DNA of 50,095 bases, from the NCBI GenBank assembly GCA_964397485.1, contig CAYNHT010000006.1, forward strand, positions 1 to 50,095, given 5' to 3'. Numbering within the stretch: the first letter of the stretch is position 1; every line of letters begins with the position of its first letter. Below are positions 35,498-43,367 of this stretch, piece after piece. Source of the DNA: CAYNHT01 sp964397485 (GTDB lineage Bacteria; Bacillota_I; Bacilli_A; RF39; UBA660). The notes under the pieces are model-generated. The model was not told where the DNA came from. It searched no databases and saw nothing but the letters and a program-made list of their open reading frames with translations. Made by a program: the position numbers and the translations under genes.

Positions 35498-35562
35498 CAT
35501 ATTTTCATTTAATTTTGTTTAAATTTATTAAAAGTTTGTTATAATTATATCTAGGTGATATT

Positions 35563-37362
35563 ATGAAACAAGAGAATGTTAGAAATTTCTCTATTATCGC
35601 GCATATTGATCATGGTAAAAGTACATTAGCGGACCGAATATTAGAAATGACGGGGGCTATTACGGAACGAGAAAAACAAGATCAATTATTAGATAGTATG
35701 GATATAGAAAGAGAACGCGGAATTACTATTAAGTTAAATGCCGTTCAGTTAAAATATAAATATAAGGAAGATGATTATACACTACATCTAATTGATACTC
35801 CAGGACATGTTGATTTTACATATGAAGTATCACGTAGTTTAGCTGCCTGTGAGGGGGCTATTCTAGTCGTGGATGCTGCTCAAGGAATTGAAGCGCAGAC
35901 CTTGGCAAACTTGTACTTAGCATTAGAAAGTAATTTGACAATTATTCCAGTAATAAATAAAATCGATTTACCTAATGCCGATCCAGAAAAGGTTAAACAA
36001 GAACTTATTGATACTTTAGGGTTTAGTGAAGATGAAATTGTTTTGGCGAGTGCTAAAAATGGAATTGGAATTCAAGAATTAATAGAGACTGTTATTGAAA
36101 AAGTACCAAGTCCTGTTGGTAATAAAGAAGATAAACTTCAAGCTTTAATTTTTGATAGTTATTATGATTCATATCGTGGTATAGTAGCCCTAATAAGAAT
36201 TGTAAATGGTAAAGTAAAAATTGGTGACAAAATAAAAATGATGGCAACCAATGCCACATATGAAGTTGTTGAGATAGGTGTTAGTAATCCAAGGGAAGTC
36301 AAAAGACAAGAATTGGTGGCCGGTGAGGTTGGCTTTTTGTGTGCAAGTATAAAAAGCATTGAAGATGTTAAGGTTGGAGATACTATAACCTTAGCAAATA
36401 ATCCAAGTACAACGTCATTACCAGGATATAAACCGATGAAACCAATGGTTTTTTGTGGGTTGTATCCAATTGAGTCTTCAAAGTATCCTGACTTGCGTGA
36501 AGCATTAGAAAAACTTAAATTAAACGATGCATCATTAGAATTTGAACCTGAAACATCTAAAGCTTTAGGATTTGGATTTAGATGTGGTTTTCTAGGCTTA
36601 CTTCATATGGAAATTATTGAAGAGAGAATTGAAAGAGAGTTCAATATAGAATTAATTGCTACTTCGCCATCAGTTATTTATGATATCGAGTTAACAGATA
36701 ACACTAGGATTATGATTGATAGTCCTGTTAAAATGCCAGATCGCGGACGAATTGTAGATATAAAAGAACCATATATTAGAACTAATATTTTTGTACCAAG
36801 TGATTATATTGGTGCGATTATGGAATTGTGTCAAAACAAAAGAGGAAATTATATATCGATGGAGTATCTTGACAAAACACGTGTTAATATTCATTACGAA
36901 ATTCCCTTGTCAGAAATAGTGTATGACTTTTTCGATAGATTAAAATCATCAACAAAGGGGTATGCATCATTTGATTATGAATTAATTGGATATAAGAGCA
37001 GCAATTTAGTTAAAATGGATATTTTATTAAATGGTGAAGTTGTTGACGCACTTAGTATAATTGTTCATAAAGATTTCGCTTATAATAGAGGAAAATCTGT
37101 TGTTGAGAATCTTCGTAAGCTTATACCAAGGCAACAATTTGAAGTTCCTATTCAAGCTTGTATTGGTAATAAGGCAATTGCTAGAGCAGATATAAAAGCA
37201 ATGCGCAAAAACGTATTAGCCAAATGTTATGGTGGAGATGTAAGTCGAAAGCGTAAATTATTAGAAAAACAAAAAGAAGGAAAAAAGAGAATGAAAATGG
37301 TTGGTAGCGTTGAAATTCCACAGGAAGCCTTCTTGTCTGTATTAAGTATGAATGAAGATTAA
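35563..37362 (+). CDS. lepA: Elongation factor 4 (LepA)
   Basis: Ribosomal back-translocase-like GTPase. The 599-residue product has the G1 loop AHIDHGKS (about 13-20), DIERERGITI (about 46), DTPGH (about 77-81), NKIDLP (about 131-136), the EF-G-like domains II to V, and the LepA-specific C-terminal region containing CYGGDVSRKRKLLEKQKEGK (about 558-577). AGGTGATATT precedes the ATG. Gene order lepA - small ORF - hemW is close to the lepA-hemW order in Bacillus, in which hrcA follows. A terminator follows lepA here, so hemW transcription is probably separate. Confidence 0.96.
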   Translation: MKQENVRNFSIIAHIDHGKSTLADRILEMTGAITEREKQDQLLDSMDIERERGITIKLNAVQLKYKYKEDDYTLHLIDTPGHVDFTYEVSRSLAACEGAILVVDAAQGIEAQTLANLYLALESNLTIIPVINKIDLPNADPEKVKQELIDTLGFSEDEIVLASAKNGIGIQELIETVIEKVPSPVGNKEDKLQALIFDSYYDSYRGIVALIRIVNGKVKIGDKIKMMATNATYEVVEIGVSNPREVKRQELVAGEVGFLCASIKSIEDVKVGDTITLANNPSTTSLPGYKPMKPMVFCGLYPIESSKYPDLREALEKLKLNDASLEFEPETSKALGFGFRCGFLGLLHMEIIEERIEREFNIELIATSPSVIYDIELTDNTRIMIDSPVKMPDRGRIVDIKEPYIRTNIFVPSDYIGAIMELCQNKRGNYISMEYLDKTRVNIHYEIPLSEIVYDFFDRLKSSTKGYASFDYELIGYKSSNLVKMDILLNGEVVDALSIIVHKDFAYNRGKSVVENLRKLIPRQQFEVPIQACIGNKAIARADIKAMRKNVLAKCYGGDVSRKRKLLEKQKEGKKRMKMVGSVEIPQEAFLSVLSMNED

Positions 37363-37378
37363 AATATTTTATTAATTT

Positions 37379-37403
37379 AAGAGTTTAGTATAACTCTTTT
37401 TTT
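37379..37403 (+). terminator. lepA terminator
   Basis: AAGAGTT / AACTCTT stem, 6-base loop, T run. Confidence 0.78.
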
Positions 37404-37429
37404 ATGATAAAATATAAATAGGTGGTTAT

Positions 37430-37750
37430 ATGGAAGAAAAAGATATTAAAAATATGTATGAGATAATAATAAATGAGATAAATAAAAAAAAGTGGTATGA
37501 TCTTAGTATACATGAGATTAATATGATTGAAGATATAAAGAAAAGAAATGAATATTTAAAGGAGTATTATTTTTGTTTTAGGAATATCATAAATCCTCTT
37601 TATAATTCCATAAATACCAATAAATATAAATTTACAGAAGATATGTCATGTAAGCAAATTGTTAATCAATTAAAAGAGATATATTATAAAAAAGGGAAAA
37701 CAAAAGAAGAGATGCGTGAAATAATATTTGGGAGGTTTAAAACAAGATGA
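37430..37750 (+). CDS. Small protein of unknown function in the hemW operon
   Basis: I do not recognise the family. The 106-residue product is lysine- and glutamate-rich, predicted mainly helical, and cytoplasmic. Its N-terminal half (DIKNMYEIIINEINKKKWYD) looks like a helix-turn-helix or adaptor region, but no motif is conclusive. AGGTGG lies upstream of the ATG. The last bases overlap the hemW start by 4 (ATGA), so it is translationally coupled with it, placed between lepA and hemW, where Bacillus has no gene. Confidence 0.65.
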   Translation: MEEKDIKNMYEIIINEINKKKWYDLSIHEINMIEDIKKRNEYLKEYYFCFRNIINPLYNSINTNKYKFTEDMSCKQIVNQLKEIYYKKGKTKEEMREIIFGRFKTR

Positions 37751-38844
37751 GAGCAGTATATATACATATTCCTTTTTGTAAACATATATGTTCATATTGT
37801 GATTTCTGTAAATTATATTACAATAAACAATTTGTTAATAATTATTTAAAATCCTTAAGAAAAGAAATTGAGTCCAATTACAAAGGTGAAAAAATAAAAA
37901 CGTTATATATTGGTGGTGGAACTCCTAGTTGTTTAGATATTTCTGAATTAAATATATTAATGGAAATAATAAAAATATTTAACATGGAAAAAGATTTTGA
38001 ATTTACTTTCGAGTGTAATATAGAAAATATAGAGAAAAACAAAATGGAGATTTTATATAAGAATAATGTTAATAGGCTAAGTATAGGAGTAGAGACATTT
38101 AATTCTAAACATTTATCCTTTTTAGAAAGAAATCATAGCGAGAAAGAAGTATTTAGCAAAATAGATATGGCAAAGAAAATTGGATTCGGTAATATAAATA
38201 TTGATTTGATTTATGCATTACCTAATCAAACCATAGACGAGCTAAAAAAAGATTTGTCATTGTTCTTACAACTAGGAATAAAACATATTTCAACATACTC
38301 ACTAATAATTGAACCCCATACAAAATTATATATAAATAATATACATAACATTGATGATCAATTAGATAGTGATATGTTTAATACAATCAAGCAGACATTA
38401 GAAAACAATAATTATATCCATTATGAAATTAGTAACTTCGCTATCAAAGGGTATGAGTCAAGGCATAACCTCACGTATTGGAATAATTTAGAATATTATG
38501 GCTTTGGTCTTGGCGCCAGTGGCTACGTAGATAATGTACGTTATGATAACACTAAAAGCCTTAATCGTTATTTAGAAGGCAAATATTGTTATTCAAAAGA
38601 AGAGATTGATCGTAAAACGAAAATTGAAAATGAATTAATCCTTGGTTTTAGAAAATTAAAAGGAATTAATAAAGAAAACTTTTATAATAAATATAGAATG
38701 AATATTAGTAGTATTTTATCTGTAAAGAAGTTAATAGAGGAAGGTAAGTTAATTGATGATGGTGAAAATGTATATATCAAAGAAGATAATATTTATTTAT
38801 CAAATGAAATATTAATTAACTTTATTGGTGAAGAAAATGAATAA
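37747..38844 (+). CDS. hemW: HemW-type radical SAM protein (heme chaperone)
   Basis: HemW is a radical-SAM relative of HemN that binds heme and is proposed to insert it into target proteins; it is often misnamed coproporphyrinogen oxidase. The 365-residue product has the Fe-S motif C11-x3-C15-x2-C18, followed by F20 C21, then GGGTPS (about 57-62), the SIGVETFNSKHL block (about 114-125) and the EISNFA segment. HemN enzymes normally have an extra N-terminal region, missing here, supporting HemW. The 5' end overlaps the small gene and the 3' end overlaps the HD gene by 8 bases, giving a compact four-gene unit. No other heme genes are in the window. Confidence 0.9.
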   Translation: MRAVYIHIPFCKHICSYCDFCKLYYNKQFVNNYLKSLRKEIESNYKGEKIKTLYIGGGTPSCLDISELNILMEIIKIFNMEKDFEFTFECNIENIEKNKMEILYKNNVNRLSIGVETFNSKHLSFLERNHSEKEVFSKIDMAKKIGFGNINIDLIYALPNQTIDELKKDLSLFLQLGIKHISTYSLIIEPHTKLYINNIHNIDDQLDSDMFNTIKQTLENNNYIHYEISNFAIKGYESRHNLTYWNNLEYYGFGLGASGYVDNVRYDNTKSLNRYLEGKYCYSKEEIDRKTKIENELILGFRKLKGINKENFYNKYRMNISSILSVKKLIEEGKLIDDGENVYIKEDNIYLSNEILINFIGEENE

Positions 38845-39415
38845 GTTAGATGTTTTTAAAGATGAACTAAAATATATTAAAAAAGATAATTACAAAGATG
38901 ATTGCAAAAAATTAATAAATTTACTACCGGATTATTTTTTTTCTATTCCAGCTAGTTCAACCGGTAAGTATCATCCTAATTATGCATCGAATGAAGGTGG
39001 TCTTGTAAGACACACTAAAGTCGTTGTTAGAATAGCCTACGAATTATTAAACAATAAGATAATTGGAAGTGATTTTACGGATGACGAAAAAGATTTAATA
39101 ATTATTGCCCTATTACTACATGATGGTTTGAAATCAGGACTCAACCATAACAGGTATACTCTATTTGAACATCCACTTATAATGGCAAAATTCATTAGGG
39201 ATAACAATGAAATATTAAGTTTTTCTGATGAAGAAATAGCATTGTTAACATCAATGATAGAATCTCACTCTGGAGAATGGACTAGAAATAATTACAGTGA
39301 TATTATACTTCCAACACCAGAAAGTAAGTATCAAAAATTTGCCCACATGTGTGACTTTCTTGCGAGTAGAAAATTTCTTAATGTAAATTTTCAAAATAAC
39401 GACTTTATAGATTGA
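38837..39415 (+). CDS. HD-domain hydrolase, small
   Basis: A 192-residue HD protein. It shows SNEGGLVRHTKVVVRIAYEL (about 55-74, first His), LLLHDGLKSG (about 95-104, HD pair), EHPLIMAKFIRD (about 115-126), and SMIESHSGEW (about 145-154) with further His ligands, followed by an aspartate in FAHMCDFL. This resembles the HD part of YhaM/KH-HD proteins, but there is no OB or KH domain. ATG at 38837 is chosen over upstream TTG and GTG codons since GGTGA lies directly before it. The start is inside the hemW stop region. thyX follows within 45 bases; possible nucleotide cleanup role is inferred from position. Confidence 0.8.
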   Translation: MNKLDVFKDELKYIKKDNYKDDCKKLINLLPDYFFSIPASSTGKYHPNYASNEGGLVRHTKVVVRIAYELLNNKIIGSDFTDDEKDLIIIALLLHDGLKSGLNHNRYTLFEHPLIMAKFIRDNNEILSFSDEEIALLTSMIESHSGEWTRNNYSDIILPTPESKYQKFAHMCDFLASRKFLNVNFQNNDFID

Positions 39416-39459
39416 CGCAAACATTAGTTCGATGTATAATGTTAGTGGAGGTAAGATAT

Positions 39460-40860
39460 ATGGAAATTAGATTGTTAGGTAATAGTAGTTTAGAACACAT
39501 TGAAAACAGAATTAAAATTGTTGCAGGAGCCGGTAAGTTATCCAGATTTAAAGGTAATGTCTTTGAAGTTTTAAGTAGTTGCAACGATTATGAAAAAAAT
39601 CTTAATTTAATCAAAAGAATAATAAAAATGGGACATAAATCAATAATTGAACATGATTATTTAGTATTTGCTCTAGTTGATGTTTCTCCAATTGTTGAAC
39701 AGACAATTATTGGTAACCGTCTCACTTCGTTTACGATAAAATCTAGACGTGAAGTAGATTTTAGAAGTGTTGGTTATTATATCCCAGATTTTAGAAATAT
39801 CGATGGCAAGATTCATCTTAAAAATGATGAATTAAAAGCAAAGTATAAAAATCATATGAAATACCTATTTGATGAATATGGATATTTTGCTGATAGTGAC
39901 ATAAATGTAGAAGATGCAAGATTTGTTTTGCCGTATTCGTATCATAGTAATATTATTATGGGAATGGATGCAAGAGAACTAGAAAAACTAGTCATATCTT
40001 TAAAATATGGAAAGTTAAGTAAGATAGCTGAATTAAAAGAGCTAGGTGAAAAACTAATTGCTGAAATTACAGTTAAAGTTCCGTATCTAATGGAAACTAT
40101 CAATAACTATGAAGATAAGACAAAGGAATTTTTTGATTTCAATAATTATAAAAATGAAATTGATTTAGATATCAATATATTATCTAAACCAAAGTTAATA
40201 AGTTATACTCATGATTGTGATAATGAAATATTAACATCATACCTAATGGGGATATATCAATGCGATAAAGCAATAGCACAATCCATTTTGAAGGACCTTA
40301 GTTATAAGAATAAAGATTTTAATGATAATTTAATGAAATATATTGTGACCAAAAATGAGAATAGAGAATTAGAACAAGTTAATTTTCAGTTTCAAATTCC
40401 AATATCATTAGCAATATTGACTCATTTAACCAGACATAGGACACAATCTTTAATTACTCCGGATTTTATTCCTCTTTGGGATATGGAAAATTATATAATT
40501 CCACCTAGTATCAAGAAATTTGATGCAAAAAGATATAAGAAAATTTTTGAAACAAATATAAAAATGTTTAATTATTTCAAGGAACAGAAAGTTATGGATG
40601 AAGATTTAATTTATTTTTATTTGAGTGGTCATATGTGTAATGTGTTAACTACAATGAACGGACGTACATTGGAATGGATATGTAAAATGCGATGTTGTAA
40701 TAAAGCTCAATGGCAAATAAGAAATATTATGAATGAAATAGCTAAACAAATTGAAAAAGTTGCGCCTATTTATGGAAAATATTTAGGATCAAGTTGCAAA
40801 ACTACTGGTGAATGTCCTGAGGGAACAGAGAGTTGTAAAAATAAAATTAATACTAGATAG
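39460..40860 (+). CDS. thyX: Double-length FAD-dependent thymidylate synthase (ThyX)
   Basis: ThyX methylates dUMP to dTMP with FAD and methylene-THF. Typical chains are about 220-250 residues; this one has 466 and looks like two ThyX units in tandem. The second unit carries the signature RHRTQS at 325-330. The first unit carries at the equivalent place a degraded form, NRLTSFTIKSRR (86-97), without the R-H-R. Conversely, the first unit keeps the later S-R-R part that is less clear in the second (LITPDFIPLWD). ThyX active sites form between subunits, so the two halves may complete one another. The start at 39460 follows GGAGGT; a longer frame has no site. tmk follows after 15 bases. Confidence 0.85.
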   Translation: MEIRLLGNSSLEHIENRIKIVAGAGKLSRFKGNVFEVLSSCNDYEKNLNLIKRIIKMGHKSIIEHDYLVFALVDVSPIVEQTIIGNRLTSFTIKSRREVDFRSVGYYIPDFRNIDGKIHLKNDELKAKYKNHMKYLFDEYGYFADSDINVEDARFVLPYSYHSNIIMGMDARELEKLVISLKYGKLSKIAELKELGEKLIAEITVKVPYLMETINNYEDKTKEFFDFNNYKNEIDLDINILSKPKLISYTHDCDNEILTSYLMGIYQCDKAIAQSILKDLSYKNKDFNDNLMKYIVTKNENRELEQVNFQFQIPISLAILTHLTRHRTQSLITPDFIPLWDMENYIIPPSIKKFDAKRYKKIFETNIKMFNYFKEQKVMDEDLIYFYLSGHMCNVLTTMNGRTLEWICKMRCCNKAQWQIRNIMNEIAKQIEKVAPIYGKYLGSSCKTTGECPEGTESCKNKINTR

Positions 40861-40875
40861 AATGGAAGTAATAAT

Positions 40876-41553
40876 ATGCGAGGTAAATTAATTGTTATTG
40901 AAGGCACTGATTGTTCTGGAAAAGAAACTCAATCAAATTTATTGATTGAGGCACTACGAAAAGAAAATATTAAAATAGAAAAATTTAGTTTTCCTAATTA
41001 CAACTCACCAACTGGAAAAATAGTTGGTGGCCCTTATTTAGGAAAGAAGTATATATCGGATGGGTGGTTTCCTGAGGATGCAACTAATGTTGATCCTAAA
41101 GTTTCATCCTTATATTATGCAGCGGATCGACGCTACAACATCCCGAAGATTGAACTGTTATTAGCAAACGGAATGAACGTAATTTTAGATCGTTATGTAT
41201 ATTCCAATATGGCACATCAAGGTGGTAAAATAAATAACGAAGATAATCGCCGCGAAATGTATGAGTGGGTAGATAATTTGGAATTCAAACTTTTAGAATT
41301 ACCCCGTTCTGACATTAACATTTTTCTACATATGCCGTATGAAAAGACTTTGATTTTAAAATCTGATAGACCAGAATCAGGTGATCAGCACGAGGTTAAT
41401 GCTGAACATTTAATGCAAGCGGAAAGATCATATTTAGAAATAGCGGAAAAATATGAGTTTAAAACAATTGAGTGTGTAGATGGACAAAGAATAAAAACGA
41501 TTGATGAAATACATGAAGAGTTAAAAAATTATGTTTTAAGTATATTAAGATAA
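40876..41553 (+). CDS. tmk: Thymidylate kinase, long variant
   Basis: Phosphorylates dTMP to dTDP, the step after ThyX. The 225-residue product has the P-loop GTDCSGKETQ (residues 10-19), the thymidylate motif LDRYVYSNMAHQGG (about 98-111, including DRY) and a LID-like stretch with KSDRPESGDQHE (about 158-169). The P-loop is unusual: G-x4-G-K is followed by Glu instead of Thr/Ser. A longer insertion containing WFPEDATNVDPKVSSLYYAAD (about 64-84) is present. From memory this variant is widespread in Clostridia. GGAAG is the weak ribosome site. thyX and tmk together provide dTDP. Confidence 0.9.
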   Translation: MRGKLIVIEGTDCSGKETQSNLLIEALRKENIKIEKFSFPNYNSPTGKIVGGPYLGKKYISDGWFPEDATNVDPKVSSLYYAADRRYNIPKIELLLANGMNVILDRYVYSNMAHQGGKINNEDNRREMYEWVDNLEFKLLELPRSDINIFLHMPYEKTLILKSDRPESGDQHEVNAEHLMQAERSYLEIAEKYEFKTIECVDGQRIKTIDEIHEELKNYVLSILR

Positions 41554-41579
41554 ATCATATTCATTGAATATGATTTTTT
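41552..41579 (+). terminator. tmk terminator
   Basis: AAATCATATTC / GAATATGATTT stem, 3-base loop, T run. Confidence 0.88.
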
Positions 41580-41607
41580 CATATAATACTTTAGTTAGAG
41601 GTGTTAT

Positions 41608-42294
41608 ATGAAAAATTTTATCGCTCATCGTGGAAATGATAGTCATTCTTATAATGAAAATACTATGGAGGCGATTTTAGAATCACTAAAAAAAGACTAT
41701 ATAGCCGGTGTAGAATTTGATGTGAGAATGACAAAAGATAAGAAAATAGTTCTAATACATAATAGTACTATTAGCCAGGCTAGTGATGGATGGGGATTTG
41801 TAAAACATATGACTTTAAAGCAATTACGAAAATACAATTTTGGTACCAAAGAAAATCCGGCGAGAGTAGCTACGTTAGATCAGGTTCTGAAAAAGATAAA
41901 AACTAACAAAAAAATAGTTATAGATATAAAAGAGGAAACTCAAAAAATTAAGGTGATTGTAGATAAAATATATAAAATAGTTAATAAAAACAAATCTTTG
42001 AATTTATATATATGTAGTTTTAATCATAAATTGGTTGAGTATTATAAAAAGAAGCATGATGATAGTAAAACTGGAGTAATTTTTCTTTTTTCACCTGATA
42101 TTGACAAAACTAAAGCTTATACTGATTTTTATGTTATTAACCACAAGCATTTTAATAATGTCAATACAAAAAAAGAAGTTATGTTATGGACTGTTAATAC
42201 AAAAGAGGTTTATAAAAAAATACAAGATAAGCTGTCAAAAAATGTTGACGTTATTACAGATAAAGCCTACTTATTAAAAGATATAAAAGGATAA
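41608..42294 (+). CDS. Glycerophosphodiester phosphodiesterase family protein
   Basis: GDPD family; cleaves glycerophosphodiesters to glycerol-3-phosphate plus alcohol. The 228-residue product has AHRGN (6-10) with catalytic His, GVEFDVRMTKDKKIVLIHN (about 35-53; the E-x-D metal ligands and second His), RVATLDQVL (about 85) and KKIVIDIKEE, the family's third-strand acidic site. No signal peptide is visible, so it is cytoplasmic, presumably recycling lipid deacylation products. AGAGGTGTTAT precedes the ATG. It begins after the tmk terminator. Confidence 0.9.
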   Translation: MKNFIAHRGNDSHSYNENTMEAILESLKKDYIAGVEFDVRMTKDKKIVLIHNSTISQASDGWGFVKHMTLKQLRKYNFGTKENPARVATLDQVLKKIKTNKKIVIDIKEETQKIKVIVDKIYKIVNKNKSLNLYICSFNHKLVEYYKKKHDDSKTGVIFLFSPDIDKTKAYTDFYVINHKHFNNVNTKKEVMLWTVNTKEVYKKIQDKLSKNVDVITDKAYLLKDIKG

Positions 42295-42296
42295 TG

Positions 42297-42305
42297 TGCT
42301 ATAAT
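42297..42305 (+). promoter_or_regulatory. Possible extended -10 promoter
   Basis: TGCTATAAT lies just after the phosphodiesterase stop (42294) and 20 bases before the next start; no good -35 was seen, but the TG-n-TATAAT form does not need one. Confidence 0.45.
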
Positions 42306-42324
42306 ATGAAATAGGTGATAATAA

Positions 42325-42663
42325 ATGTATAATTTTCAATTAGAAAACAATGAAGATGTTGTATACGTAAATAATAATGTTTATGTAAAAGAAATAGATA
42401 ATGATATTGAGGTATCTTTAGTATTGACTAATAAGAGGTTATTGTTATTTAAAGATGTTAATAAAGAGTTAGAGTACAAAGAATTATTTAGAATAACAAA
42501 AGGGGTTTCATATTCTCCTAATAATGAATTGTTTTTCGAAATCAATATAGATTCTATAATTGACATACAACCTATTGATTTTTACGATAAATATATATTT
42601 AAAGATGGAAATTACATACTAATATCAAGTGAAGAATTATTTAAAATAATGACAAAAAAATAA
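42325..42663 (+). CDS. Small PH/GRAM-like domain protein
   Basis: A 112-residue soluble protein. The core VSLVLTNKRLLLFKD (about 31-45) is the strand pair typical of bacterial PH/GRAM domains, followed by beta strands up to about residue 95 and a short helix at the C-terminus (EELFKIMTKK). Bacterial PH domains generally bind membranes or partner proteins. It has no membrane anchor. AGGTGATAATA precedes the ATG. Its function is unknown; it is separated by only a terminator from the convergent UPF0316 gene. Confidence 0.7.
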   Translation: MYNFQLENNEDVVYVNNNVYVKEIDNDIEVSLVLTNKRLLLFKDVNKELEYKELFRITKGVSYSPNNELFFEINIDSIIDIQPIDFYDKYIFKDGNYILISSEELFKIMTKK

Positions 42664-42692
42664 CTTGTTTCATACGAAATAAGTTATTTTTT
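42655..42692. terminator. Bidirectional terminator between PH-like and UPF0316 genes
   Basis: AATAACTTGTTTC pairs with GAAATAAGTTATT (one G-T wobble), loop ATAC, with A and T runs on the two sides. Confidence 0.82.
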
Positions 42693-43205
42693 ATCGTTCA
42701 TGCTATAGCCACCTGAAATGGTTCTAGCTACTTCAGCAACAATCATTGACTTTTTATCAATACTATCAATTATGTCAACAATATCTTGTCTTTTTTTTCT
42801 TGATACCATTATCATTAATATGTTACGTGATTTATCTTTGCCTTCACCTTCTAAAACCGTAACAGCATAATTTTTTTCACGAATTTTATCAGCAATTGTA
42901 TTTCCTAATTCTTTATCAACTATAGCCATTAACATGTTATTTCCTATAGCCATTTTTTCTTCAATAATACTACCAACATAAGAACCTACATAAGATCCAA
43001 GGGCAAAAAAGAAAATTTTCAAAGGATCTTTTGTAACATCAACAACAACAGCCCCTATAACAATTACCCATACCAATGCAATAATAAATTGTAATGCTGC
43101 TCCTAATCCTTTTTTTCCATTAGCGACCAAAATAAGCCTTAAGGTACCTAATGCATTTTCAATTACTTTAGCTACAAATATAACAATATATAACCAAATA
43201 TTCAA
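42684..43205 (-). CDS. UPF0316/DUF2179 membrane protein (YebE-like)
   Basis: A 173-residue membrane protein of UPF0316 (DUF5698 plus DUF2179). It has three helices (about 4-24, 35-58, 62-82), with ENALGTLRLILVANGKKG between the first two, and a cytoplasmic DUF2179 domain (ITVLEGEGKDKSR-like; here YAVTVLEGEGKDKSRNILMI, about 112-131, then SRKKRQDIVDIIDSID). DUF2179 domains resemble small-ligand-binding folds seen in YitT-type proteins, but no ligand is established. The minus-strand ribosome site AGAGGTGAT lies close to the ATG at 43205. It is divergent from the hrcA operon. Confidence 0.85.
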   Translation of the reverse strand: MNIWLYIVIFVAKVIENALGTLRLILVANGKKGLGAALQFIIALVWVIVIGAVVVDVTKDPLKIFFFALGSYVGSYVGSIIEEKMAIGNNMLMAIVDKELGNTIADKIREKNYAVTVLEGEGKDKSRNILMIMVSRKKRQDIVDIIDSIDKKSMIVAEVARTISGGYSMNDKK

Positions 43206-43283
43206 AATATCACCTCTTCATGTCTTTTATAATTATACCAAAAAATAATCATTAATTACACATAAAGGAAAAAAATCCATATT

Positions 43284-43310
43284 TTAGCACTCATATATTG
43301 ACAATGCTAG
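43284..43310 (+). promoter_or_regulatory. CIRCE-like operator 1 of the hrcA operon
   Basis: TTAGCACTC, N9, CAATGCTAG. The consensus is TTAGCACTC-N9-GAGTGCTAA: the left arm is perfect and the right arm matches 6 of 9. The -35 box TTGACA at 43298-43303 lies across the spacer and right arm, so binding of HrcA would block RNA polymerase. Confidence 0.78.
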
Positions 43311-43326
43311 AATATAATAGTATAAT
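43298..43326 (+). promoter_or_regulatory. Strong sigma-A promoter of hrcA-grpE-dnaK
   Basis: TTGACA, 17-bp spacer, TATAAT (43321-43326): a perfect consensus. A second TATAAT at 43313 is too near for a standard spacing. Confidence 0.88.
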
Positions 43327-43330
43327 GAAA

Positions 43331-43357
43331 CAAGCATTCGGGTATAATGAGTGCTAG
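43331..43357 (+). promoter_or_regulatory. CIRCE-like operator 2 of the hrcA operon
   Basis: CAAGCATTC, N9, GAGTGCTAG. Here the right arm matches 8 of 9 and the left 6 of 9, the reverse of operator 1. It covers the likely transcription start and 5' leader and ends beside the hrcA ribosome site. Confidence 0.72.
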
Positions 43358-43367
43358 AGGTGATGAA

